From NCBI GenBank assembly GCA_049680295.1, contig JBAUHN010000295.1, forward strand, positions 1 through 6,253: a stretch of 6,253 nt of DNA, written 5' to 3'. Position 1 is the stretch's first letter; every line of letters begins with the position of its first letter. Below the pieces are notes generated by a model. That model was not told the origin of the DNA. It saw nothing but the letters and a program-made list of their open reading frames with translations, and ran no database searches. This DNA is from JBAUHN01 sp049680295. GTDB taxonomy: Bacteria; Pseudomonadota; Alphaproteobacteria; Rhodobacterales; Rhodobacteraceae. Of this stretch, positions 1 to 6,105 are shown piece by piece. Position numbers and translations under genes: made by a program.

Positions 1-819
1 GACGTTGCGATTGGCGGTGATTTCCAACTTGCCAAAACCCGCAGCATCAATTTGCATCTCTCCATCCCTGTCTGACAGCATCTGTGCGGGCAAGAAATTC
101 ATCCCGCCAATGAACGATGCAACTTGGCGGTTACACGGCCGGGCATAAAGCACCTCGGGACGATCCACCTGCGCAAGTTCGCCATTGAACATCACACCAA
201 TACGGTCCGACATCGTCATCGCTTCGTATTGATCGTGCGTGACCATTACAAAGGTAATGCCAATAGCCTGTTGCAGCCGACGCAGTTCAAATTGCATAGT
301 GTGGCGGAGGTTCTTGTCGAGCGCGGACAGGGGTTCGTCCAACAGCAACACTTTTGGGCGCAAGATAAGCGCGCGCGCCAACGCGACCCGTTGGCGTTGC
401 CCGCCCGACAATGCATCTGCCTTGCGCGATTCCATGCCACCAAGTTCGACCATCTCAAGCGCTTCGGCCACGCGGTTGCGTTTTTCCGACTTCGACAGTT
501 TCATGCCATAAAGCCCGAAAGCTACATTGTCCCCGACGTTCAAATGGGGGAAAATCGCGTAGTTTTGAAACACCATATTGGTGGGCCGATTGTTGGCGGG
601 CACCCCTTTCATGGGGTCGCCGTCGATTGTGATTTCACCCTCGTCGGGTTCTTGAAATCCGGCTATCATTCTCAGTGCCGTTGTTTTGCCACATCCCGAT
701 GGCCCAAGCAGCGAAAAGAATTCTCCTTCCTTCAATGATAGATTCAGGTCCCGGACCGCCACGAAAGTGCCAAATCGTTTTTCCACGCCGCTTAGTTTGA
801 TGATGGGCTTGCCTGTCAT
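1..819 (-). CDS. PotA-like ABC transporter ATP-binding protein (3' end cut by window edge)
   Basis: This is the cytoplasmic ATPase of a polyamine/Fe/opine-type ABC importer, the subunit that powers the two permeases encoded upstream. The 273 visible residues contain Walker A GPSGCGKT (39-46), the Q-loop glutamine in VFQNYAIFPH (Q85), the signature LSGGQ (137-141), Walker B VLLLDE (157-162), the D-loop SALD (165-168) and the switch histidine in VTHDQ (H195), so the catalytic core is complete. PotA-type proteins are usually about 350-380 residues, so roughly 80-100 residues, including most of the C-terminal TOBE regulatory domain, lie beyond position 1. The start ATG (817-819) overlaps the stop of the permease gene as ATGA, and a GAGGA Shine-Dalgarno (825-829) sits 5 nt before it. 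The ATPase fold is certain. The substrate cannot be read from it, and the nearby methyltransferase makes a methylated amine as likely as spermidine or putrescine. Confidence 0.95.
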   Translation of the reverse strand, partial: MTGKPIIKLSGVEKRFGTFVAVRDLNLSLKEGEFFSLLGPSGCGKTTALRMIAGFQEPDEGEITIDGDPMKGVPANNRPTNMVFQNYAIFPHLNVGDNVAFGLYGMKLSKSEKRNRVAEALEMVELGGMESRKADALSGGQRQRVALARALILRPKVLLLDEPLSALDKNLRHTMQFELRRLQQAIGITFVMVTHDQYEAMTMSDRIGVMFNGELAQVDRPEVLYARPCNRQVASFIGGMNFLPAQMLSDRDGEMQIDAAGFGKLEITANRNV

Positions 820-1613
820 TGGGTTCCTCGTGCGGTGCGGCGGCGAAAAAACTCTGCAAGCAAAAGCAGCCCTACCGAAAACATCAAAAGAATAGACCCA
901 AGTGCCAGCGTATTGGGGAGTTTTGCCGGAAAGCGGATCTGGCTCCAGATATAGACCGGCAAAGTTGGCTCGTTTCCGGACAGAAAGAACGCCAGAACGA
1001 ATTCATCAAACGAAACGGTAAATGTTACAAGCAAACTGGCGATGATCCCCGGCGCGACAATGGGCAGGGTCACACGGCGAAACGTGCCAATAACGCTTGC
1101 GCCAAGATCGTAGGCGGCTTCTTCGAGCGATTGGTCAAATTCGTCAAAGGCCGACTTCATGATCGAGACCGCAAAGGGAATCGCCAAGAACACATGGCCC
1201 AGAATGACCGTCGTGAGCGATGGCTTCAGCCCGATGCCGAGGAACATCACCAGCATGGATGAGGCCACGATGATGCCGGGGATCACCAGCGGCAGCATGA
1301 CCAGCCCTTCGGACAGGCCGCTGCCGCGATAACTGTAACGGGCAAACGCACGGGCAGCAAAAAGCCCCATGGACGTGCTTGCGAGCGCTGTCACCACGCC
1401 CACCAGCAGGCTGTTGAACAAGGCCTGTATCAGCGTGTCCGCCTCTGCCAATTCGCCGTACCATTGCAACGTGAACCCTTTGAGAGGGAAGGCAACAATG
1501 GTGCCATCGTTGAAAGAAAAGAGGGGAATAAACAGGACGGGGATATACAAGAACGCCAGATACAACAGGACATAGGCCCTTAGGCCCGGCAAGAATTTTG
1601 TGTACCGGCTCAT
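816..1613 (-). CDS. PotC-like ABC transporter permease
   Basis: This is the second inner-membrane permease of the importer. The 265 residues match the usual PotC length. Hydrophobic segments lie at roughly 12-33, 64-90, 102-127, 134-153, 187-210 and 234-255, giving about six membrane spans. The cytoplasmic EAA loop that docks on the ATPase is clear at about 165-190 (EEAAYDLGAS ... LPIVAPGI). The stretch SFDEFVLAFFLSG (201-213), followed by TLPVYIWSQIR, is typical of PotC proteins. The start ATG (1611-1613) overlaps the stop of the other permease as ATGA, and only a weak GGCGGA precedes it, so it probably relies on coupled translation. The gene ends in another ATGA overlap with the ATPase gene. 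I see no frameshift or missing element. Substrate unknown. Confidence 0.94.
   Translation of the reverse strand: MSRYTKFLPGLRAYVLLYLAFLYIPVLFIPLFSFNDGTIVAFPLKGFTLQWYGELAEADTLIQALFNSLLVGVVTALASTSMGLFAARAFARYSYRGSGLSEGLVMLPLVIPGIIVASSMLVMFLGIGLKPSLTTVILGHVFLAIPFAVSIMKSAFDEFDQSLEEAAYDLGASVIGTFRRVTLPIVAPGIIASLLVTFTVSFDEFVLAFFLSGNEPTLPVYIWSQIRFPAKLPNTLALGSILLMFSVGLLLLAEFFRRRTARGTQ
825..829 (-). promoter_or_regulatory. Ribosome binding site of the ATPase gene
   Basis: On the minus strand GAGGA lies 5 nt before the ATG at 819, inside the end of the upstream permease gene. It supports this start and fits coupled translation across the ATGA overlap. Confidence 0.65.
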
Positions 1614-2473
1614 ACGATCCGCCGTCCCAGGGTGCGCAACACTAAGACAAAGCCAATGGCGACCAGCCCGACGACAAGCATCGACACAAGCGACAGTGTC
1701 GCGCCAAGAGGCCAGTTATTGGCGGCCCCGAATTGCACCTGGATCAAGTTTGCAATCATCTTGCCGTCTGAACCACCCACCAGCGCCGGCGTCACATAAT
1801 CCCCTACAGTGGGGATAAAAATGATCAGGCTGGCTGCGATGATGCCCGGAATCGTCAACGGCAATGTAACCCGCAAAAAACTGCGCACTGGCCCGCTGCC
1901 CAGATCGGTTGCCGCCTCCAAAAGACTGCGGTCAACTTTTTGAAGCGATACATAAAGCGGCAAAATCGCAAATGGCGCCCAAGCATGGGCCAGCGTCAAC
2001 ACAACTGCGAATTCGTTATAAAGCAGAAAAGAAAGCGGCTCTTCAATGAACCCCAGCCCGATCAGGGCCGAGTTCAGGACACCGTTAAACCCAAGGATCA
2101 GTTTCCACGAAAAAACCCGTAGCAGATAGCTACTCCAAAAGGGGATCGTGATCAGAAGCAACCACAGGGACTTGCGGGTGGCGCGAAAAGCGATGAAATA
2201 GGCGATAGGGTAGGCCAGCGCAACAGTGGCAAGCGTGACAAGTCCCGCAATAGCAATGGACTGTGTCAAAAGGTAGCGTACCAATGGGTCTGTCAATGCC
2301 TCAAGGTAATTGGCCCAGGTAAGGGTCTTGTCGACCGATACATAGGTCTGTGTCCAGAAACTATAGGCAACCAAAATACCCAAGGGCACGACAACCAACA
2401 GACCGACATAGGTCGTCGCCGGACCCGAAAGCGCCAGACCCTTTGCTGTGTCCGAATTTGGGAGGTTTGCCAT
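1610..2473 (-). CDS. PotB-like ABC transporter permease
   Basis: This is the first inner-membrane permease and the first gene of the transporter operon. From the ATG at 2473 it is 287 residues, a normal PotB length. An N-terminal span (about 20-42) is followed by further hydrophobic segments. IPFWSSYLLRVFSWKLIL (about 110-127) is a PotB hallmark. The EAA loop starts at about 186 (EAATDLGSG ... LPLTIPGI). A GTG in frame at 2483-2485 would add four residues, but the purine run before it touches the codon. The ATG has AGG 5 nt upstream within AGGTAGGA, so I prefer it. The gene overlaps the PotC-like gene by 4 bases. Its 5' flank carries the palindrome at 2511-2530, which suggests repression by the divergent TetR protein. 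The family is clear, the substrate is not. Confidence 0.93.
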   Translation of the reverse strand: MANLPNSDTAKGLALSGPATTYVGLLVVVPLGILVAYSFWTQTYVSVDKTLTWANYLEALTDPLVRYLLTQSIAIAGLVTLATVALAYPIAYFIAFRATRKSLWLLLITIPFWSSYLLRVFSWKLILGFNGVLNSALIGLGFIEEPLSFLLYNEFAVVLTLAHAWAPFAILPLYVSLQKVDRSLLEAATDLGSGPVRSFLRVTLPLTIPGIIAASLIIFIPTVGDYVTPALVGGSDGKMIANLIQVQFGAANNWPLGATLSLVSMLVVGLVAIGFVLVLRTLGRRIV

Positions 2474-2510
2474 TCCTACCTGCACCCTTTTCGCGCCCGT
2501 CAGCCGTCAA

Positions 2511-2530
2511 AAATGGACGACTGTCCATTT
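2511..2530. promoter_or_regulatory. Perfect inverted repeat, likely TetR-family operator
   Basis: The sequence is AAATGGAC-GACT-GTCCATTT: two perfect 8-base arms around a 4-base spacer. Size and symmetry suit a TetR-family dimer. It lies between the divergent importer operon and the tetR gene, 37 bases from the permease ATG. It ends 11 bases before the -35 element of the tetR promoter, and its right edge overlaps a minus-strand TATAAA (2528-2533) that could serve as the -10 of the importer promoter. Binding there would block the importer and might also affect tetR. The repeat is seen directly; the identity of the binding protein is inferred from position. Confidence 0.7.
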
Positions 2531-2533
2531 ATA
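2528..2533 (-). promoter_or_regulatory. Possible -10 element of the importer operon
   Basis: TATAAA on the minus strand matches the -10 consensus at five of six positions and overlaps the right end of the palindrome. No good -35 is found 16-18 nt upstream, so the promoter would need an activator or the assignment may be wrong. Confidence 0.3.
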
Positions 2534-2541
2534 AATACTTT

Positions 2542-2571
2542 TTGTCATGGGGTTGAGTCAACTGATATAAT
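2542..2571 (+). promoter_or_regulatory. Sigma70-type promoter of the tetR gene
   Basis: TTGTCA (2542-2547, one mismatch to TTGACA) and a perfect TATAAT (2566-2571) are separated by 18 nt. Transcription would start near 2578, leaving a leader of about 50 nt. The spacer holds an 11-base palindrome, GTTGA-G-TCAAC (2552-2562), which could be a second operator. The promoter is unusually close to consensus for this kind of genome. Confidence 0.65.
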
Positions 2572-2613
2572 TTGGAACATGTGCCGAACCACTCACCAAC
2601 TGCATTGGATGTG

Positions 2614-2620
2614 TAAGGGA
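2614..2620 (+). promoter_or_regulatory. Ribosome binding site of the tetR gene
   Basis: A purine-rich AAGGGA lies 8 nt before the ATG at 2629. The earlier ATG within the same stretch (2621) runs into a stop after three codons, so 2629 is the start. Confidence 0.55.
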
Positions 2621-2628
2621 ATGAAACG

Positions 2629-3285
2629 ATGAGCCAAGTCGAGACTCCCAAACCCACAAACCGCGACGTAAGGCGCAATAAGAACCGCGAGGCCCTGATC
2701 GAAGCGACGTTGGAAACCATCGCACAGGAGGGGTTTTCCGGCACATCCGTCAGCGCCATCATCCAACGGGCAAATCTGTCGCGCGGTATGATCCATCTGC
2801 ATTTTGGTGGTAAGGATAATCTTGTCGATGAGGCCGCGCGCCATTCCAGCAATGCTTACTTCGACGGACTGGAAAGCGCCCTTGAGCAATCGGGATCAAG
2901 CCCGCAGGAAGAGATTGCCGCTGTGATTGATAACGATCTAAGCGATTCTGTTCTGAATGAACGCTCGGTCCGGGTTTGGTATGCGTTTCGCGGTGAATCG
3001 CGCAACAGGGCCGCCATCAGTCGCTACTCCGACACCCGCGACGACAGGCTGCGTGACTTGATGTTCATGGCTTTCGAAAAGATCGTCCGTCAAACGGATT
3101 TTTTAGATCCCCCCGCGGTCACAAGAGACGTAACACACGGCACATTGGCGCTGCTGGAAGGCATGTGGACCGATTACTTACTGCATCCAGATTCCTTCAA
3201 CCGAGAGTCCGCCAAACGCATCATCTATCGTTTTCTAGGCGCGCTATTTCCGTCAAGTTTTTCGGAAAATGGCCCCAGAAAATGA
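2629..3285 (+). CDS. TetR-family (BetI-like) transcriptional regulator
   Basis: This is a 218-residue cytoplasmic DNA-binding repressor. The N-terminal domain (about 18-66) carries the helix-turn-helix, with TSVSAIIQRANLSRGMIHLHF at about 39-59 matching the TetR pattern (a helix, a turn after the second, and the conserved xxxHF end). The remaining residues form the ligand-binding and dimer domain. The stretch ERSVRVWYAFRGES (111-124) and the segment around LLEGMW (175-180) resemble the C-terminal domain of BetI, the choline-responsive repressor of glycine betaine synthesis. A quaternary amine ligand is therefore plausible but inferred. The gene is divergent from the importer operon, shares its control region and lies on the same strand as the MttB-family gene 390 bases downstream. 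The TGA at 3283-3285 ends it. TetR family is certain, the BetI subgroup is moderate. Confidence 0.93.
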   Translation: MSQVETPKPTNRDVRRNKNREALIEATLETIAQEGFSGTSVSAIIQRANLSRGMIHLHFGGKDNLVDEAARHSSNAYFDGLESALEQSGSSPQEEIAAVIDNDLSDSVLNERSVRVWYAFRGESRNRAAISRYSDTRDDRLRDLMFMAFEKIVRQTDFLDPPAVTRDVTHGTLALLEGMWTDYLLHPDSFNRESAKRIIYRFLGALFPSSFSENGPRK

Positions 3286-3330
3286 AGGGAGTTGCAGCTC
3301 TTCGACATGTATTACACCGGTCGAACCACA

Positions 3331-3358
3331 GCGCTTTTTTGGCTCGATGAAAAGGCGC
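3331..3358 (+). terminator. Weak stem-loop downstream of tetR
   Basis: GCGCTTTT (3331-3338) pairs with AAAAGGCGC (3350-3358) with one bulged G and an 11-base loop. It begins 45 bases after the tetR stop. The T-run lies inside the stem rather than after it, so intrinsic termination is doubtful. Confidence 0.2.
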
Positions 3359-3530
3359 GGCAGGCCTGTATTTACGCTGGCATATTGAGCAAGCGAACGC
3401 AGCCATCAGCCATGATGAAAGCGGATTGGATACTCTGCATCTTTGGATAGATGTCTACGCAGATTAATAGGCCCTGACCCTGGACAAGGTCTATTCAGCC
3501 TTCGCCATTCAATCACGAGCGAGTTGAGCC

Positions 3531-3605
3531 ATGTGCAGTGATCTGTGCAATGCAAAATACAATGATCCAAAGACTTCTGATTCAGATTGTGATGTTCTCG
3601 AATAA
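3531..3605 (+). CDS. Possible 24-residue leader ORF upstream of the MttB-family gene
   Basis: An ATG at 3531 opens a 24-codon frame ending in TAA at 3603-3605, 70 nt before the methyltransferase start. The predicted peptide starts MCSDLCNAKY and is rich in Asp, with three Cys. Its start context, GAG-TTGAGCCATGT, is nearly the same as that of the methyltransferase gene (GAG-A-TTGAGCCATGT), which is why I list it. Only a weak GCGAG serves as Shine-Dalgarno. It could be a regulatory upstream ORF, a relic of a small duplication, or chance. Confidence 0.18.
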   Translation: MCSDLCNAKYNDPKTSDSDCDVLE

Positions 3606-3662
3606 GTTTCGGTTTCATAGCTTTGCGCATCAATTCAGAGTTGGCATTGCTACAAGATGAAC

Positions 3663-3667
3663 AGGAG
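3663..3667 (+). promoter_or_regulatory. Ribosome binding site of the MttB-family gene
   Basis: AGGAG lies 8 nt before the ATG at 3676. It is the strongest Shine-Dalgarno on this strand of the window and fixes the start. Confidence 0.75.
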
Positions 3668-3675
3668 ATTGAGCC

Positions 3676-5193
3676 ATGTCGGTACGCACGACAAAACGAA
3701 GCGGGCGAAAAGAACGTCTCGTAAAGCGCGCGGCAAAGCCTGAGTTCGATCCCTGTCCACCCGGACAAATCGGTGGCATGTACAAACCGCTCGCGGATGC
3801 TGAAATCCAAAAGATTTACAGCACGGCACTGGATCTTCTTGAAAACCTCGGCATGAGTGAGGCCCCGACGCGCCTTCATGCGGATCTGCTTGCAATCGGC
3901 GCACGGGACAATGGCGCAGGGCGCCTGCTGTTTCCGCCAGCCCTTGTTGAACAGGCCATTGATCAGGCCGCTAAGACATTTGTGCTGCATGGGCGCGACG
4001 AAACCCGCTCCATCGAGGTCGGCGGCAATAGAGTGTACTTTGGAACCGGTGGTGCCGCTGTTCAGACACTTGATTTGGACAGCGCTGTCTATCGGCCCTC
4101 CACTCTGGCTGATCTGCATGACTTCACAAGGCTGCAAGATACGCTGGCCAATGTAAGTTGGTTTACCCGTTGTTGTGTGGCAACCGATCTGCCCGACAAT
4201 TACGATCTGGACGTAAACACCGTCTATGCACTGCTGAAAAACACCACAAAACCGACTGCGACGTCGTTTACTTTGGCAGAACATGTCACCCCCATTGTCG
4301 AAATGTTGGATATCGCGGCTGGTGGTCCGGGGGCGTTTGCAAAACGGCCTTTTATGAAGGCGCATATCAGCCCCGTCATTTCACCGATGCGATATGGGGA
4401 GGACGCGGTTGATGTGGTTTATGAATGTATCCGGCACAATATCCCGATCTCTTGCATTACAGCAGCCCAGGCGGGGGCCACGGCCCCGGCAACACTGGCG
4501 GGGTTCCTTGCGCAATCGCTTGCAGAAACTCTTGCAAGTCTGGTGATGGTACATGCGATCAGCCCCGGATTTCCAATGATTTTTTCCAATTGGCCGCTGG
4601 TGGTCGATCTGCGCACCGGGTCGTTTTCGGGCGGCGGTGGTGAAAGTGCTGTCTTGAACGCTGCGTCAGCACAGCTGTCAAACTGGCTTGGCCTGCCGTC
4701 AGGTGTGGCCTGTTCGATGACCGACGCGAAAGCGATAGATGCCCAATACGGTATGGAAAAAGGGATAAGTTCTATGGCCGCGGCACTGGCAGGCGGCAAT
4801 CTGATCTATGAAAGTTCCGGCATGACGGGCGCGCTTCTTGGCGCAAGTTTCGAGGCGTTCCTTTTAGACGACGAAATGCACTCTCACACATATCGTGCCT
4901 TGCGTGGCATTGACGTCAGCGATGACAATCTCGGCTACGATGCGATTGTTGATGCTGTGCTGGGGGACGGTCATTTTCTGGGCGGACAACACACTTATGC
5001 CGCCATGGAACGGGACTATTTCTATCCGTCGTTGGCTGACCGGGATGATCCACGCACATGGGCCGAGAAAGGCGCGAAAGACGCGTGGTCACTGGCAAGA
5101 GAACGTGCCCGTTACATTCTCGCCACCCACCATCCAACCTACCTTTCAAATAAGCAGGATCAACAAATTCGAATGCTGTTTAACATTCTATGA
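3676..5193 (+). CDS. Trimethylamine methyltransferase (MttB) family protein, non-pyrrolysine type
   Basis: This 505-residue cytoplasmic protein belongs to the MttB superfamily (Pfam MTTB), which moves a methyl group from a tertiary or quaternary amine to the cobalt of a corrinoid protein. The length matches the family (about 480-520). Family features include ISPVISPMRYGEDAVDVVYE (231-250), the MAGATAPxTLAG-like AAQAGATAPATLAGFLAQ (263-280), SMTDAKAIDAQYGMEKG (347-363, like SDSKxxDxQxGxEK), LAGGNLIYESSGM (371-383) and a C-terminal FLGGQHT...YFYPSLADRDDPRTW block (434-462). The first ~25 residues are basic and low in complexity. Archaeal MttB needs an amber-encoded pyrrolysine. This frame has no internal stop, so it falls with homologues such as MtgB, which demethylates glycine betaine. 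The true substrate (betaine, proline betaine, carnitine or another) is unknown. The adjacent importer and BetI-like regulator support a methylated amine. No corrinoid protein gene lies in the window. Confidence 0.93.
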   Translation: MSVRTTKRSGRKERLVKRAAKPEFDPCPPGQIGGMYKPLADAEIQKIYSTALDLLENLGMSEAPTRLHADLLAIGARDNGAGRLLFPPALVEQAIDQAAKTFVLHGRDETRSIEVGGNRVYFGTGGAAVQTLDLDSAVYRPSTLADLHDFTRLQDTLANVSWFTRCCVATDLPDNYDLDVNTVYALLKNTTKPTATSFTLAEHVTPIVEMLDIAAGGPGAFAKRPFMKAHISPVISPMRYGEDAVDVVYECIRHNIPISCITAAQAGATAPATLAGFLAQSLAETLASLVMVHAISPGFPMIFSNWPLVVDLRTGSFSGGGGESAVLNAASAQLSNWLGLPSGVACSMTDAKAIDAQYGMEKGISSMAAALAGGNLIYESSGMTGALLGASFEAFLLDDEMHSHTYRALRGIDVSDDNLGYDAIVDAVLGDGHFLGGQHTYAAMERDYFYPSLADRDDPRTWAEKGAKDAWSLARERARYILATHHPTYLSNKQDQQIRMLFNIL

Positions 5194-5206
5194 CCGGTCG
5201 GATCGT

Positions 5207-5223
5207 GACGTCTGGCAGACGTC
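5207..5223. terminator. Perfect 7-bp stem, 3-nt loop between convergent genes
   Basis: GACGTCT-GGC-AGACGTC is a perfect hairpin, 14 bases after the MttB-family stop and directly abutting the stop codon (TAA, 5224-5226) of the LysR gene on the other strand. Its position suits a bidirectional transcript end. There is no T-tract on either side, so it may act with Rho or simply protect 3' ends. Confidence 0.4.
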
Positions 5224-6105
5224 TTACGGCAAGAGTACAAAACCATCCTGCAGCCATGGGAATTTTTGACACAGTGGGTTTATCGCACGATCTGTGATCA
5301 GCATGCGCATTTTCTTGTCAACAAGATCAAGGATCGACCGTGAGCAATCAGGCGTCGAAAGAATTGCCAGCGTGCGTGAAAAGTCTTTTCCAGGAAAGGG
5401 ATGTATCTGAACTTTGGAATGGAACCGTTGGGCGCGTGAGAATAACAGTGGTGTCGTGATCGCCCATCCGGTGCCCGCAGCCACCATTGCCATCAGCGTT
5501 TGGTTGTTGTCGCATTCGAAACTGTGTCGCGATGAGGCCCCCAAACGGCGCAGTTGAGCTTCGATCTGTCGTGCAATAATCAACGAACTGGAAAAACGAA
5601 GAAGGGGCAGTTTTGCGCGTCCCTCAACAACGTCCAGCAATGATTGTTCCAGTCCCACAGGCAGCGCCACAACAAACGGATCGCGCAGGATCGGGCGGTC
5701 CTGCAATTCGCGCAAGCGCTCCAAGTGGCTGTCGGTGATCCCAAGGTCCAACTGCCGGTTGCGCAACATTTCCATGATCGCGTGGCTGGTTTCAGTTTGA
5801 TACAAGAAATCGCATTGTGCCATGTTCTTTGACAAGTAGACGGCCAGGTCGGGAATAATATCGCTGTCGAAGTCCTCGATAGAGCCGACCCGCAAGAAAC
5901 TCGCCCCAGCAATATCCCCAGCCGAGGCTTCTGCTTTTGCTTTGCGGATTGAATATAGCGCGTCTTCAATGTTTCTCAAAAACACACGGCCCTTAGGTGT
6001 CAGCACCATCGGACGGCGCGCGTGATTCAACAGCTCGACACCAAGGTGGTCTTCCAGATTGCGCAGATGGTGTGAAATGTCCGTCGTCAGGGTTTTTGGC
6101 ACCAA
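5224..6105 (-). pseudogene. LysR-family regulator, 5' end lost at an insertion-sequence junction
   Basis: This encodes a LysR-type transcription regulator without its beginning. The reading starts at VPKTLTTDISHHLRNLEDHLGVELL, which is the recognition helix of the winged helix-turn-helix and the first turn of the linker helix. About 25-30 residues (first helices of the DNA-binding domain) are missing. The linker helix (about 40-62) and the effector domain follow, with the typical LRVGSIEDF (about 70-78), LDLGIT (about 119-124) and a C-terminal lobe ending at TAA (5224-5226). The frame stays open to 6117, then meets a TAG, with no credible ribosome site or ATG. The break falls exactly where the insertion-sequence end begins (6106), so disruption by insertion is the simplest reading. 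Any product from a TTG or GTG start would be a poor DNA binder. The gene converges on the MttB-family gene and may once have regulated it. Confidence 0.8.

Larger units (their letters stand above)
3286..3675. other. 390-base gap without a recognisable gene
   Basis: No known gene is seen between the tetR stop and the MttB-family start. The tetR frame stays open after its stop until a TAG at 3448-3450, but I do not recognise the peptide. Weak stem-loops occur: TTCGAC/GTCGAA at 3301-3306 and 3320-3325, followed 9 nt later by six T's (3335-3340), and GCGCTTTT/AAAAGGCGC at 3331-3338 and 3350-3358 with one bulged base. Either might end the tetR transcript, though neither is a textbook terminator. 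TACAAT at 3558-3563 resembles a -10 but lacks a -35. The right half is noticeably more AT-rich and probably holds the promoter of the methyltransferase gene. Confidence 0.6.

Noticed and set aside
124..738. Plus-strand open frame of 204 codons
   Set aside because: It is antisense to the ATPase gene, which has all ABC motifs in order. The plus-strand translation shows no domain.
819..1262. Plus-strand open frame of 147 codons
   Set aside because: It is antisense to the PotC-like permease and its translation is low-complexity and very basic.
2483..2485. GTG as the start of the PotB-like gene
   Set aside because: Its purine run touches the start codon, whereas the ATG four codons later has better spacing. 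It remains possible, and would add only four residues.
3481..3485. TGGAC half-site upstream of the methyltransferase gene
   Set aside because: Only one half of the TGGAC-N4-GTCCA motif is present; a five-base match is expected by chance.
3558..3563. TACAAT as the -10 of the methyltransferase promoter
   Set aside because: No -35 lies at 16-19 nt upstream; the TTGAGC at 3524 is 28 nt away.
3754..3767. TGTCC-ACCC-GGACA inverted repeat as a second TetR operator
   Set aside because: It lies inside the methyltransferase coding region, in a Cys-Pro-Pro-Gly stretch. The arms are not those of the intergenic palindrome, so codon constraint or chance is the simpler explanation.
3406..4365. Long minus-strand open frame of 319 codons
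   Set aside because: It lies mostly antisense to the MttB-family gene, whose protein has clear family motifs. The antisense translation is rich in Cys, His and Arg and resembles nothing known.
3676..5193. Pyrrolysine-containing MttB
   Set aside because: The frame has no in-frame TAG and is full length for the family, so amber read-through is not needed.
5192..5199. GACCGGTC palindrome at the methyltransferase stop
   Set aside because: An eight-base palindrome of this composition is common, and it has no loop or second copy to suggest a function.
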